A stretch of 64,000 nt of DNA from positions 122,309-186,308 of the forward strand of contig JAUIFF010000017.1 of the NCBI GenBank assembly GCA_030429545.1. The letters run 5' to 3'. Positions 1 through 8,798 of the stretch are shown piece after piece. Both the position numbers and the translations under genes were made by a program. The notes below the pieces were generated by a model. The model was not told the DNA's origin. It worked only from the letters and a program-made list of their open reading frames with translations, and ran no database searches. Numbering within the stretch: position 1 is the first letter of the stretch; every line of letters begins with the position of its first letter. The DNA comes from Polyangia bacterium (GTDB taxonomy: Bacteria > Myxococcota_A > Polyangia > Nannocystales > Nannocystaceae).

Positions 1-136
1 ATCCACCGGCATAGCCATAACCCCTGCCATAACCCTGCCATAGCCCCAGCTAGTTACCGTGCTAAAATTGTAACAGCATCTATTTCCCCGAGACGTTCGC
101 TCGCCACCGGCGAGTGTTGACTGGTATCCTGTGGCC

Positions 137-1108
137 ATGCCGCTGACCCGCCGCCAACTGTTCCCCGCCCCACTTGCCCTCGCCCTCGCCGGCTGTGGTG
201 CAAGCTCGAACAAACCGGCAGCACGCGGCCGGGGGACAGCCGACGCCCCGTGGCGAATCGGCATGAGCCAATGCAACCTAGGCGAGCCGTGGCGGGTGCA
301 GATGAATCGCGACCTCACTGCTGCCGCTGCCGCCCATCCCAACATCGAGTTGATCGCCAAGGACGCGCAAAACAACTCGCTCACCCAACGTGCTCATGTC
401 GAAGAATTTGGCCAACAGGGTGTCGACCTACTGATTATCAGCCCCAAGGAGTCAGCCCCACTCACCCGTCCCGTCGCCCAACTATACAAGGCCGGGACCC
501 CGGTGATCGTGCTCGACCGCGCTGTCCAAGGTGATGCCTATACAACTTTTATTGGGGCCGACAACCGTAAAATTGGCGAGGCTGCGGGCAAATGGTGTGC
601 CAACATCCTCGGGGGCTCGGGCAAAATCGTCGAGCTCCAGGGCCTGATGACCTCCACCCCCGGACAACAGCGCCACGAGGGCTTTCGCGCCGGCCTTGCG
701 CTCGCGGCCCATCCCGAACTCGAAGTTGTGTTTGTCGCCGATATGCAGTGGCTAGAGCCCAATGCCCGGCGTGAGATGGAATCGGCCCTCGCCACCCAAC
801 CACAAGTCGACCTGGTGTTTGCCCACAATGACCCCGGAGCCCACGGAGCCTACCTCGCGGCAAAAGCCGCGGGCCGGGAGCAGGACATCCGGTTTGTCGG
901 CGTCGATGCCCTGCCCCACGAGGGCGTTGCCTATGTTCGTGAGGGCCTGCTCGACGCGACCTTTGCCTACCCCACCGGGGGTGCCGAGACCATTGCAACT
1001 GCAATTAAAATCCTCAAGGGCGAACAGGTTCCCAAGCACATTGACCTCGCCACCAAGCTGTTTACCCGCGACAATGTCGATGCGGGTGGTGAGGCCCTCG
1101 GAGCTTAA
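137..1108 (+). CDS. Sugar ABC transporter substrate-binding lipoprotein
   Basis: The product is a periplasmic binding protein of the ribose/xylose (Peripla_BP_4) type that would present a sugar-like ligand to an ABC importer. The N-terminus carries a twin-arginine pair (MPLTRRQLF), a hydrophobic stretch and the lipobox ALAGC, so it is probably a lipoprotein. The body shows typical features of the fold: a first lobe beginning RIGMSQCNLGEPW, GVDLLIISP, PVIVLDRAV and FIGADNRKIGEAAG. A GTG at 131 in the same frame is an alternative start; ATG 137 was preferred. No ATPase or permease gene follows; the gene ends at a terminator, so partners are either upstream of the window or absent. It could serve a chemosensor instead of transport. 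Confidence 0.85.
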   Translation: MPLTRRQLFPAPLALALAGCGASSNKPAARGRGTADAPWRIGMSQCNLGEPWRVQMNRDLTAAAAAHPNIELIAKDAQNNSLTQRAHVEEFGQQGVDLLIISPKESAPLTRPVAQLYKAGTPVIVLDRAVQGDAYTTFIGADNRKIGEAAGKWCANILGGSGKIVELQGLMTSTPGQQRHEGFRAGLALAAHPELEVVFVADMQWLEPNARREMESALATQPQVDLVFAHNDPGAHGAYLAAKAAGREQDIRFVGVDALPHEGVAYVREGLLDATFAYPTGGAETIATAIKILKGEQVPKHIDLATKLFTRDNVDAGGEALGA

Positions 1109-1115
1109 CGAAAAA

Positions 1116-1144
1116 ACCGACCTCGATGTTCGAGGTCGGTTTTT
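1116..1144 (+). terminator. Rho-independent terminator after the binding-protein gene
   Basis: A perfect 10-bp stem (ACCGACCTCG, loop ATGTT, CGAGGTCGGT) is followed by a T run and preceded by an A run. It could therefore act in both directions, closing the plus-strand gene before it and the minus-strand malic enzyme gene that ends 30 bases further on. Confidence 0.85.
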
Positions 1145-1173
1145 CATGTAACTGCATATAGTGTTTGCCAGGC

Positions 1174-3459
1174 TCAGGCCCGCGGGGTCTGTTGCTGGGC
1201 CGTCACCACCGTCAGCGCTGTCATATGGACAATATTGTCGACCGAACAATCGCGTTCGAGCACGGTAACAGGTTGCTTCATCCCCAACAGCACGGGCCCT
1301 ACCGCCGGGATCGAGCCGAGTTCGCGCATGAGCTTGTAGGCGACATTGCCGGCCTCTAGGTTGGGAAAGATCAGCACATTGGCCGGCCCGGTGAGTCGGG
1401 TGCTCGGCATCAGTCGGCATTGCAACTCGTAGTTGACCGCCAGGTTGGCCTGCATCTCGCCCTCGGCCTCGATGTCCGGACGCCGCGACCGCAAAATCTC
1501 GACCGCATCGGCCACACACTTTGCCCGCTTGTCGCGGACCGAACCAAAGTTGCTGTAGCTCAACATCGCCACCCGCGGCTCCACACCAAACGTCTGGGCC
1601 GCATCTGCCAGCATCTCGGCGATGTCTGCCAGCGCTTCGCTGCTGATCTCCGTGTTGACGGTTGTATCACCAAAGAACAACAGGCCACGGCGGTGGAGCA
1701 TGAGGTACATGCCCGCTGTCCGGCGAATCCCGTCGCGCAGGCCGATCACCTGTAGTGCCGGGCGCACGGTCTCGCGGTAGCTCTCGTTGATCCCCGCAAC
1801 GATGCCATCGGCCCGCCGTTCGGCGACCATCATCATGCCAAAGTAGTTGGCGTTGCGCATAAGTGTACGCGCAACTTTTTGATCGACACCCTTGCGTTCA
1901 CGACGTCGCCACAGGCGGTTGCTGTACTCGGCCAGCATCTCATCGGTTTTGGGGTTGACGATCTCGAGACTGTCGGGGTCGAGGTCGATCTCGTGTTCGG
2001 CAATCACTGCGCGGATCTTTTCGGGGTTGCCGAGCAGGACCGGGGTCGCTATCCGCTCGTCGAGCAAGATGACGCAAGCCGCCAAAATCCGCGGGTCTTC
2101 GCCCTCGGGAAACACAATCCGCCGGGGATCGGCCGCCGCCCGCCGGACAAATTTACGCATCACCGCCGTCGACCCACCGAGCAGGGTCCGCAGGCTTTCG
2201 CGGTAGGCCGGGATATCGACTTCGATGCGAGCGACCCCCGTTTCCATGGCCGCCTTGGCCACCGCGGGTGCAACCCAGTGGAGCACACGCGCGTCAAACG
2301 GCTTGGGGATGATGTAGTCGGGGCCGTAGTTGAAAACCTCGCCGTAGGCCGCGTTGACAGCCTGGGGCACATCCCGGCGCGCAAGCTCTGCAAGCGCGTG
2401 GGCGGCCGCGATTTTCATGGGCTCGTTGATGTGGGTTGCACGTACATCGAGTGCACCGCGGAAAATAAACGGAAACCCGAGGACGTTGTTGACCTGGTTG
2501 TTAAAGTCGCTGCGACCCGTGGCGACAATCGCATCGGGCCGGGCCTCGCGGGCGACGTTGTAGTCGATCTCCGGCTCGGGGTTGGCCAGGGCAAAGATGA
2601 TCGGCTTATCGCCCATCGACTTAACCATTTCAGGACTGACCAGGCCACCGCGAGAAAGCCCCAAAAACACATCGGCACCGACCAACGCATCGGCCAGGGT
2701 ACGACGATCGGTTTCGCGGGCGTACTGCTGTTTGAGCGGATTGTTGGACAGGTCGCGGCCCGTGTGCAGCACCCCCTTGGAGTCGCACATCAACACATTT
2801 TCGGGTTTGAGCCCGAGGCTCACATAAAACCGTGTACATGCAATCGCAGAAGCACCAGCCCCACTCACCACCAGGGTGAGGTTTTCAATTTTCTTGCCCT
2901 GCAGCTCTGCAGCGTTGATCAGGGCAGCCCCACTGATAATTGCGGTCCCGTGCTGATCGTCATGGAACACCGGGATCGCCATGCGTTTGCGCAGCTGCTC
3001 CTCGATGTAGAAGCACTCGGGCGCCTTGATGTCCTCGAGGTTGATCCCCCCAAACGTCGGCTCTAAGGCCGCGACCGCATCGATAAACTTGTCAGGATCG
3101 CGGCAGTCGAGCTCGAGGTCAAAGACATCAATGTCGGCAAACTTTTTAAACAGGACCCCCTTGCCCTCCATCACCGGCTTACTCGCCAGCGGCCCGATGT
3201 CGCCGAGACCCAGCACCGCAGAGCCATCGGAGATCACCGCCACCAGGTTGCCGCGTGCGGTATATGCATATACTTCGTTCGGCTCACGAAAGATCTCCAT
3301 ACACGGATCGGCCACACCCGGGGAGTAGGCAAGCGACAGGTCGCGCTGACTCGTCAGCGGCTTGGTCGGGACAACCTGGATTTTTCCAGGGCGCCCCATC
3401 CGGTGAAAATCGAGCGCATCCTTGCTGCGAATCCCGCGGTTTGGCCGATTGGTCTTCAT
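1174..3459 (-). CDS. maeB: NADP-dependent malic enzyme with phosphotransacetylase-like C-terminal domain (MaeB type)
   Basis: Oxidatively decarboxylates malate to pyruvate with reduction of NAD(P). The 761-residue protein has the length and order of MaeB: an N-terminal malic enzyme domain (SPGVADPCMEI, GLGDIGPLASKPVMEGKG), an NAD-binding domain (VVSGAGASAIACTRFY), and from about residue 430 a phosphate acetyltransferase-like domain (FPEGEDPRILAA, ADGIVAGINESYRETVRP), which in this family usually lacks transferase activity and acts in regulation. The reading frame stays open for 115 codons upstream, but similarity begins just after ATG 3459 (MKTNRPNRGIRSKDALDFHR), so that start was used. It stands alone, ending near the bidirectional terminator at 1116-1144. 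Confidence 0.95.
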   Translation of the reverse strand: MKTNRPNRGIRSKDALDFHRMGRPGKIQVVPTKPLTSQRDLSLAYSPGVADPCMEIFREPNEVYAYTARGNLVAVISDGSAVLGLGDIGPLASKPVMEGKGVLFKKFADIDVFDLELDCRDPDKFIDAVAALEPTFGGINLEDIKAPECFYIEEQLRKRMAIPVFHDDQHGTAIISGAALINAAELQGKKIENLTLVVSGAGASAIACTRFYVSLGLKPENVLMCDSKGVLHTGRDLSNNPLKQQYARETDRRTLADALVGADVFLGLSRGGLVSPEMVKSMGDKPIIFALANPEPEIDYNVAREARPDAIVATGRSDFNNQVNNVLGFPFIFRGALDVRATHINEPMKIAAAHALAELARRDVPQAVNAAYGEVFNYGPDYIIPKPFDARVLHWVAPAVAKAAMETGVARIEVDIPAYRESLRTLLGGSTAVMRKFVRRAAADPRRIVFPEGEDPRILAACVILLDERIATPVLLGNPEKIRAVIAEHEIDLDPDSLEIVNPKTDEMLAEYSNRLWRRRERKGVDQKVARTLMRNANYFGMMMVAERRADGIVAGINESYRETVRPALQVIGLRDGIRRTAGMYLMLHRRGLLFFGDTTVNTEISSEALADIAEMLADAAQTFGVEPRVAMLSYSNFGSVRDKRAKCVADAVEILRSRRPDIEAEGEMQANLAVNYELQCRLMPSTRLTGPANVLIFPNLEAGNVAYKLMRELGSIPAVGPVLLGMKQPVTVLERDCSVDNIVHMTALTVVTAQQQTPRA

Positions 3460-3805
3460 AGGGCCGACGATACAAACCACCGCGCCCGGCGTCACCTGTT
3501 GTCCGAGGCTGCGCACCAAACTGCACGGCCACAAACACCAATAAACGCAACTCAAAGCCCCGTGTGGTGTTTCTCGCGTACCCCAGCGCGATTTTATGAG
3601 CAACCGCCCTGTGGGCAACAGACACCAACCGGACGAATTCGGACCCAACAAAGCGCCGACACGCAAAACCAAGCGCCCGCCCAAGATTGATGCATGCACA
3701 CTGAAATCCGACCACCCCCTCACGCCGCTAGCGACGACCAGGCACAAGACGTGTCCAGTCGCAAGGCAAAACGTGCAGCAGCAACGAAGACAAGACCACG
3801 CCAAC
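3460..3805. other. Intergenic region upstream of maeB
   Basis: No convincing gene is seen here. Several open frames cross it, including an upstream extension of maeB, but none has recognisable protein features. It should hold the maeB promoter (reading leftward), which I could not pinpoint. It runs into the palindrome cluster at 3806. Confidence 0.6.
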
Positions 3806-4161
3806 ATTCGCGACCGATTTCTGGGCTGAACGCGAGCCCGAAGCCGCGACGCTGAGTCGACTTATGTCGAGCAGCCGCGCCCCAAAGCTCTCGTCGAAAC
3901 AACCAAGCCACCCCAACGATTCGCGGTGGATTTTTGGCCTGGGTGCGAGCCCGAAGCAGCGACGCTGAGTCGACCTAACGCAAGCCGCTCTCGGGCCGCT
4001 GCCAGCCCAAAAAGACCCGCGCTTTCCCAGTCGAAACAACCACGCCCGCACCACGATTCGCGGTGGATTTTTGGGCTGGCTGCGAGCCCGAAGCGGCGAC
4101 GCTGTAGTGGACCTACCGCAAGCCGCTTTCGGGCCGCAGCCAGCCCAAAAAGACCCGCGCG
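3806..4161. repeat. Palindromic repeat cluster A (three copies)
   Basis: Three tandem copies start at 3806, 3919 and 4056. Each begins ATTCGCG and the two complete copies end CCCGCGC. The third copy has a perfect 17-bp outer stem (TTTTTGGGCTGGCTGCG at 4068-4084 with its complement at 4135-4151), a second stem rich in GCCCGAA/TTCGGGC, and a small GTAG/CTAC apex hairpin. The first copy is degenerate and has lost its right tail. Spacers between copies share TCGAAACAACCA. The same family recurs at 56866-57219 and 63010-63840. No protein is encoded; open frames through it repeat the same meaningless peptides. Confidence 0.85.
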
Positions 4162-4178
4162 TCCATTCGAACGAAAAA

Positions 4179-4964
4179 TCAGCGGTCGAGTAGCTTGTGT
4201 AGATTCGTCCGCTCCCACAAGACAGCCTCAGCATAATGCTCAAACTGCGCCTCGGCCTGGCGAAACTCACGGGTGTGGTAAATCCGGCGCCCGTCGACGA
4301 TGGGCATATCGTGCACTTCGTGGAGCATCTCGTGATAGATGATCCATTCGACGAAGAACTGTGGCACGTCGGCGGCATCTAGGACTGGGTGGATGCGGAT
4401 GAGTTCGTCTTCGACGGTGTAGCTACCGAGTTTGATCGACCCTCTTCCGCGCTTGCGTTTGCTGCGTTGACCCCAGGTGATTCGCGCTTCGATCTTGCCG
4501 TCGAAGTAGCGCTGGTTGAGGTCGTCGAACAACTCTTGGAGGTTGTGGTGCTTGCCCTCGACATCGACGGAGATGGGTCGGGCGTGCGTGCGGGTGCGGA
4601 TGAGATGGTCGTTAGCATCGACAAACGCCCGCAGAAGTTTGGCCGCATCGTTGCCCTTGCCGTCGGCGTAATGGGCGAGTGCTCGCACGATCACCGGCGG
4701 GGCATCGAGGAACATATGATGTATGCGCAACGTCAGCACGCCCTGGCCGCGTTTGATCGATAGCATGGTGTGGACGTTGTCGGTCAACACAACCCGTGGC
4801 CGACCGGATTGTAGGTGGGCACTGAGCCGTTGTTGGAGTTCCCGTCGCCTCGCCTCGCGCCCATCGACTTCTTCTCCAGAAGCATCCGTATCGGCCACAG
4901 GGACCACTTGGTGTGGTCCGTTGGCAACAGCGGCTGCCTGGCTATAGCGGTGGGCTTTTTTCAT
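4179..4964 (-). CDS. SprT-like domain metalloprotein
   Basis: A 261-residue protein whose C-terminal half matches the SprT-like/WSS1 zinc metallopeptidase fold: a strand block (LNQRYFDGKIEARITWG), a basic patch (SKRKRGRGSIKLGSY), then the zinc motif HEMLHE at about residues 209-214, followed by further His residues. The Glu of HExxH is present, so hydrolase activity is possible. The N-terminal 100 residues are charged and unrecognised. ATG 4964 (MKKAHRYSQ) was chosen; the open frame continues upstream without support. It runs divergently from the MoaD-MoaE gene. SprT-like proteins in eukaryotes act on DNA-protein crosslinks; the bacterial role is unknown. Confidence 0.8.
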   Translation of the reverse strand: MKKAHRYSQAAAVANGPHQVVPVADTDASGEEVDGREARRRELQQRLSAHLQSGRPRVVLTDNVHTMLSIKRGQGVLTLRIHHMFLDAPPVIVRALAHYADGKGNDAAKLLRAFVDANDHLIRTRTHARPISVDVEGKHHNLQELFDDLNQRYFDGKIEARITWGQRSKRKRGRGSIKLGSYTVEDELIRIHPVLDAADVPQFFVEWIIYHEMLHEVHDMPIVDGRRIYHTREFRQAEAQFEHYAEAVLWERTNLHKLLDR

Positions 4965-5291
4965 AGTGGGTACGGGATGGGGTCCCTTGCGTGGGCCGGG
5001 TGTCCCCGGAAGTAAAGTCTGAAGCATCTGCGGTCCCAGAGCGAACAAAACCAGTCAATCGAAGGTGTGGGGGGAGGATATCGTCGGCCAATCGTCCCCG
5101 TGAAATTCTCCTGCGAGTCGGACGCCCGAGGTTTTGTTTTGCACTTTTTTGCTTTGCGCTCCGCGATCTGAAATGGGGCCCCTCGGCCGCTCGCGGGCGT
5201 GGTCACCTGTGCAGTTTCCAACCCGGTTTTCGCGACAAATTTTGCTCAAACGGGTGGCAAAGTGACGCCCTCGGCGGGAAACTGTTCGCCC
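4965..5291. other. Divergent intergenic region
   Basis: This spacer separates the leftward SprT-like gene from the rightward moaD-moaE fusion and should contain both promoters. An in-frame extension of the fusion reaches back to 5199 but has no domain content. No molybdenum-cofactor riboswitch or clear promoter was recognised. Confidence 0.5.
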
Positions 5292-5984
5292 ATGCAAGTA
5301 TCTGTGCTTCTTTTTGCCGGACTGCGTCAGCGCCTTGGTCGGGCGTGTGTGGAACTCAACGTCGAGCCTGGTACCACGGTTTCACAGCTACTCGAGTTAC
5401 TCGGCGAGCGTTATCCCGAACTCGCACCTATGCTCGGACCTTGCCGAGTCGCGATCGACCACACGTTCGTTTCGAGCGGTGAGATCCTCCAAGATCCCCC
5501 GGGCGAGCTCGCAATCATTCCGCCCGTCAGTGGGGGGCATTCAGGCCCTCAGGCCGCTTGTGAGGCGACTGAGCGGTTCTATTTGGGCGACGTCACGCTC
5601 GACCCGCAGGCTGTTGTCGAAGCTGTGAGCCATCGCCATGCCGGTGGCATCACGAGTTTTATTGGCAACGTGCGCCGGCGTTCCCACGGCCACGACATCG
5701 ACCGGCTCGAGTACACCGCCTACGAACCGATGGCGCTGGCGGTGATGCGGGAGATCGCCAGCACCATCGAGCGGGAGATCCCAAAGACTCGGGTCGCGAT
5801 TCACCATCGGCTCGGTGTACTTACAATCGGTGAAACGGCGGTGGTGATTGCCGCCTCCGCTCCCCATCGCGACGAGGCCTTTCGCGCCTGTCGGGCGGCG
5901 ATTGAGGCGCTCAAGCGCGACGTCCCGATCTGGAAACGCGAGATCGCGGTCGATGGCCAGACATGGTTTGGCCAGGGCCCGTAG
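5292..5984 (+). CDS. moaX: MoaD-MoaE fusion, molybdopterin synthase (MoaX type)
   Basis: One 230-residue chain holds both subunits of molybdopterin synthase, which adds two sulfurs to cyclic pyranopterin to make molybdopterin. Residues 1-82 are a MoaD ubiquitin-like domain beginning MQVSVLLFAGLRQRLG and ending in the diglycine PPVSGG, here internal instead of C-terminal. The rest is MoaE, with ITSFIGNVRRRS, the HRLG motif and the catalytic lysine region (LKRDVPIWKREI). ATG 5292 is the natural MoaD start; an upstream extension to 5199 is unlikely. In known mycobacterial MoaX the fusion must be cleaved after the diglycine for sulfur transfer; the same is inferred here. No other moa gene lies in the window. 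Confidence 0.93.
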   Translation: MQVSVLLFAGLRQRLGRACVELNVEPGTTVSQLLELLGERYPELAPMLGPCRVAIDHTFVSSGEILQDPPGELAIIPPVSGGHSGPQAACEATERFYLGDVTLDPQAVVEAVSHRHAGGITSFIGNVRRRSHGHDIDRLEYTAYEPMALAVMREIASTIEREIPKTRVAIHHRLGVLTIGETAVVIAASAPHRDEAFRACRAAIEALKRDVPIWKREIAVDGQTWFGQGP

Positions 5985-5996
5985 CGTGAGCTCCGG

Positions 5997-6707
5997 CTAA
6001 AAGTGGACCACGGGGCCGACCTCCGCGATCAGGTCATGGGCGACCTCGCCGTGCTCAAACACCGAGTTGTAGCCGAACTCGATATCGAAGCCGAAGTGTT
6101 TGGTCGCCCACACATAGGTCCCCACCCGACCGCCGACCCCGGGATAGATTTTTCGTGTACCTGCAATGATAATTTCGAGGGATGGTCCGACTGCGATGTA
6201 GGGGGTGACGTGGTGGTGGGTGTGAAACGGCTTTTTAAACAGGAGGTCGATGGGAAACAGGGCACCGGCCTCGTAGCGTAAGACCCCGGCAGCCAACTCG
6301 ATCTCGAGCCAATCGGGAACCACCTGCAGCTCGTATGAGGCCGTTACCCCCGGATGCACGGTCACTCGCCGGCCGCCATCCTCCCCCGTACCTTTGGGAC
6401 CAACCACGGTGACCACGGCAAACCTCGCGCCGATCAAGCTCCAGGTATGGACCTTGTGGTGCCCACCGTGGGTACACCCATCACCCGGTGTATGCACATG
6501 CTTTTTAGCCGGCGTCTGTGCGTGGTCCACCTGCTCGTGCGGGCCTTCGGCAACAGCTTCGGCGTGTTGCGCTGGTGCGGGTGGCGGTTGGGTTTGCTCA
6601 GCTGCGCGGGCCTGGCCGCCCAAGGATAATTGTATGGGCAACATGAACACGCAACTCAAGGCGGGTAGCAGCGGGGTCTTGCCAAACTGGCGGCCGGTGG
6701 ATTTCAT
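5997..6707 (-). CDS. Secreted His-rich beta-barrel-like protein
   Basis: A 236-residue protein of unknown function. Residues 1 to about 35 form a signal peptide (hydrophobic stretch ending near GGQARA), followed by a Pro/Ala/His-rich segment that contains HTPGDGCTHGGHHKVH. The rest alternates short hydrophobic and polar strands (GVTASYELQVVPDWLEIELAAGVLRY, shortened here: GVTASYELQVV and WLEIELAAGVLRY; HVTPYIAVGPSLEII; GGRVGTYVW) and ends in VGPVVHF with a terminal Phe, as in small outer-membrane barrels. The His cluster suggests metal binding, which is inference. It converges on moaX with only 12 bases between. ATG 6707 was preferred over 6734 because it starts the basic n-region of the signal. 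Confidence 0.65.
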   Translation of the reverse strand: MKSTGRQFGKTPLLPALSCVFMLPIQLSLGGQARAAEQTQPPPAPAQHAEAVAEGPHEQVDHAQTPAKKHVHTPGDGCTHGGHHKVHTWSLIGARFAVVTVVGPKGTGEDGGRRVTVHPGVTASYELQVVPDWLEIELAAGVLRYEAGALFPIDLLFKKPFHTHHHVTPYIAVGPSLEIIIAGTRKIYPGVGGRVGTYVWATKHFGFDIEFGYNSVFEHGEVAHDLIAEVGPVVHF

Positions 6708-6906
6708 GTCGTTGGGCGACTCGCCTGTCATCATCGCATGTCACGCGTCAACCCCGCAGCGACAATGCACCGCGAGGGCCTACACATCGGCAGACATCTT
6801 CGGATCCGCCAGTAACAGAAAACCAGCGTAACTCCCGAATGTTGATGTACGCACAATGTTTTCAAAATCGCACATCGCGCACTCATTTTCGCGCTACAGT
6901 TGCGAA

Positions 6907-8196
6907 ATGCAACCTCGCGTGCCTGCGGCTTGTCCCCTTCGTTGTGCCAACAAACTGCCCCTGAGCGGGCTCTTGTCGACATTGGTGGTTCTCGCGCTCA
7001 ACGGTTGCGGCACAGATGACATGCTCGATACCGACAGCGAGACCGGGGAGCCGACAAGCTCGGGGCTGACACAAGGGACATCCGCCACGGGCGAGTCTGA
7101 TGGGACAGGTTCGGATGGGGCCACCGATTCGGTGACAACCGGTTCGGGCACCCACACGGGTTCGACCACAGATACAACCGACGGCACCACGGACGATCCC
7201 ACTGACGATCCCACCGACGACCCGAGCGATACCTCCGACACCGGTGAGAGTGACTCGGACACCGGCGAGCCCCCGGTGTGTGAGCCGTGGATCCCCGGCG
7301 TCGAGTGGATCGGTGCCGACTGTGCCCACGACGTCGACTGCGGGTACGACGAGGGGGTCTGTCTGCTCGAGGAGGAAGGCTTTCCCTGCGGCACCTGCTC
7401 GCAGCCGTGTGAGCAGTTTTGTCCCGACCAGGAGGGCACCCCGGTGACGTTTTGCATCGATGCCACCGACGTCGGGTTTGACCAATCCGAGGGGTTTTGT
7501 GTGTCCCAGTGCGATCCCGACACGTTCGGCGGCAACGGTTGCCGCGAGGGCTACGCCTGTGTCCCGCTCGAGCGCTACAACCAGCCCGGGGTGATCCGGC
7601 CGGTATGTGTACCCGTTGAGTTCGAGCCACCCAAAAGCGACTGCCTGCAACAGCTCGACGACCTCGGGATTGTCTATACACCGACCAACGTGCCGATCGA
7701 CCACCCCGACGACTTCCCCAACCTCGACTGCATCGTCGACGATCCGGTGTATCTACATAGCCCCGTGGCCGACGTCGGATTTCGCTACTACAGCAGCGAT
7801 AACGAATCGCCGATACTGGTCTCCTGCGAGACTGCGCTGTCGATCTACCACATGGCGACGATCATTCGCGACATGGACGGCATCGAGTTTGAGCACGTGG
7901 GGACCTACAACTGTCGCGTTATCGGCGGCACCCAAACCTTGTCGGAGCATGCGTTTGCCCGCGCGATCGACCTCTCCGGGTTTTTGCTCGAAGACGAAAG
8001 CTTTTACACGGTCGAGCACGACTGGGAAAAGGACGAGCCCAACCCGATGACCGCGGGAGGCACCTGGCTCAAGGACCTGATGGATGCCTGCTACGGCATG
8101 GACATCTGGAATATCATCCTCACGCCCGACTACAACGCCGCCCACTACAACCACTTTCATGTCGATCTGACACCGGGCGAAAAGTTTTATAAATGA
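6907..8196 (+). CDS. Lipoprotein with extensin-like (M15-type fold) C-terminal domain
   Basis: The 429-residue protein starts with a signal ending in ALNGC, a probable lipobox. Residues about 40-135 are a low-complexity Thr/Ser/Asp/Gly linker (TDDPTDDPTDDPSDT), then a Cys-rich region with some twelve cysteines. The C-terminal 190 residues match the extensin-like family, which shares the D,D-carboxypeptidase metal site: SEHAFARAIDLSG supplies His and Asp, and NHFHVDL supplies the HxH end. It could therefore be a zinc peptidase acting on peptidoglycan at the outer membrane. ATG 6907 was chosen because the signal peptide begins there; 6856 is an in-frame alternative. Confidence 0.8.
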   Translation: MQPRVPAACPLRCANKLPLSGLLSTLVVLALNGCGTDDMLDTDSETGEPTSSGLTQGTSATGESDGTGSDGATDSVTTGSGTHTGSTTDTTDGTTDDPTDDPTDDPSDTSDTGESDSDTGEPPVCEPWIPGVEWIGADCAHDVDCGYDEGVCLLEEEGFPCGTCSQPCEQFCPDQEGTPVTFCIDATDVGFDQSEGFCVSQCDPDTFGGNGCREGYACVPLERYNQPGVIRPVCVPVEFEPPKSDCLQQLDDLGIVYTPTNVPIDHPDDFPNLDCIVDDPVYLHSPVADVGFRYYSSDNESPILVSCETALSIYHMATIIRDMDGIEFEHVGTYNCRVIGGTQTLSEHAFARAIDLSGFLLEDESFYTVEHDWEKDEPNPMTAGGTWLKDLMDACYGMDIWNIILTPDYNAAHYNHFHVDLTPGEKFYK

Positions 8197-8267
8197 TCTG
8201 GACTGTGTGACGGCTCGCGCCCGCGTGATTGCGGGAGCGACTGCTGGTGGGCGACCATCGCGGGGAT

Positions 8268-8717
8268 ATGCGGTTTCACGAACGTGTCCACGGGGTCTAC
8301 TTCGACGATCTCGACGCCTTTCAGATCCTCCACAACGCGCGCTACTTGCTGCTGTTTGAGCACGTCATCGGTTCGTTTTGGCAGCACCTCGGCTGGTCAG
8401 CTCTCGACTTTGTCCGCCACCCCGACCAGTATCATCTCGTGCGCTCCAATCACGTCGAGTACCTGCGGCCTGTCACCGGCACCGGTGCGGTTCGGGTGCG
8501 GGTTTGGGTAGAAGTCCTTGGCAATACAAGCCTGACATTTGGCCTGCGGGTCCTCCCCCTCGACGAAGATATTGAACATGCAACTGGTCAGCGGGTCGTT
8601 GTTCGTGTTGATCACAAAACCAAAAAACCGGTGCCGTGGAGCGACGAGTTTCGTCGAATCATTGCCCCCTATCGCCGCGATCTCGATCCCAACCAGCCCC
8701 AACCCGACGGCGCCTAG
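8268..8717 (+). CDS. Hotdog-fold acyl-CoA thioesterase (4HBT family)
   Basis: A single-domain protein of 149 residues, the usual length for 4-hydroxybenzoyl-CoA thioesterase-like enzymes. Near the N-terminus, VYFDDLDAFQILHNARYL corresponds to the family motif in which an Asp is catalytic and a following His-Asn starts the long helix; YLRPV and VWVEVLGNTSLTFGLRV are later strands. It would hydrolyse an acyl-CoA or acyl-carrier-protein thioester; the substrate is unknown. ATG 8268 was chosen as the conserved part begins MRFHERVHGVYF; 8229 is in frame. It lies 71 bases after the extensin-like gene. Confidence 0.85.
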   Translation: MRFHERVHGVYFDDLDAFQILHNARYLLLFEHVIGSFWQHLGWSALDFVRHPDQYHLVRSNHVEYLRPVTGTGAVRVRVWVEVLGNTSLTFGLRVLPLDEDIEHATGQRVVVRVDHKTKKPVPWSDEFRRIIAPYRRDLDPNQPQPDGA

Positions 8718-8762
8718 CCGCGGGTTTCTAGTCCTATTGTATAAGCACTGAAACCATGCTCG

Positions 8763-8785
8763 AGAGCTCGCAACCACCGAGCTCT
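8763..8785. terminator. Hairpin between convergent genes
   Basis: An 8-bp perfect inverted repeat, AGAGCTCG and CGAGCTCT with a 7-base loop, lies in the 81-base gap between the thioesterase and a leftward methyltransferase gene. There is no T run, so a terminator role is only likely from position. Confidence 0.35.
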
Positions 8786-8798
8786 AGCCTGCAGGCTG

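Noticed and set aside
1..60. Short direct repeats CCATAACCC at the left edge as a repeat element
   Set aside because: Only two to three short copies are visible at the window edge; they could be the end of a repetitive gene and cannot be judged.
1879..3066. Open frame of 395 codons on the plus strand within maeB
   Set aside because: It is antisense to a clear malic enzyme gene and has the composition of a shadow frame in GC-rich DNA.
3460..3807. Upstream extension of the malic enzyme frame (adding 115 residues)
   Set aside because: The added part has no domain similarity, and a full-length MaeB of the usual size begins at ATG 3459.
3806..4161. Cluster A as integron attC sites
   Set aside because: The elements are palindromes of a similar size, but I see no RYYYAAC core, no cassette genes between copies and no integrase.
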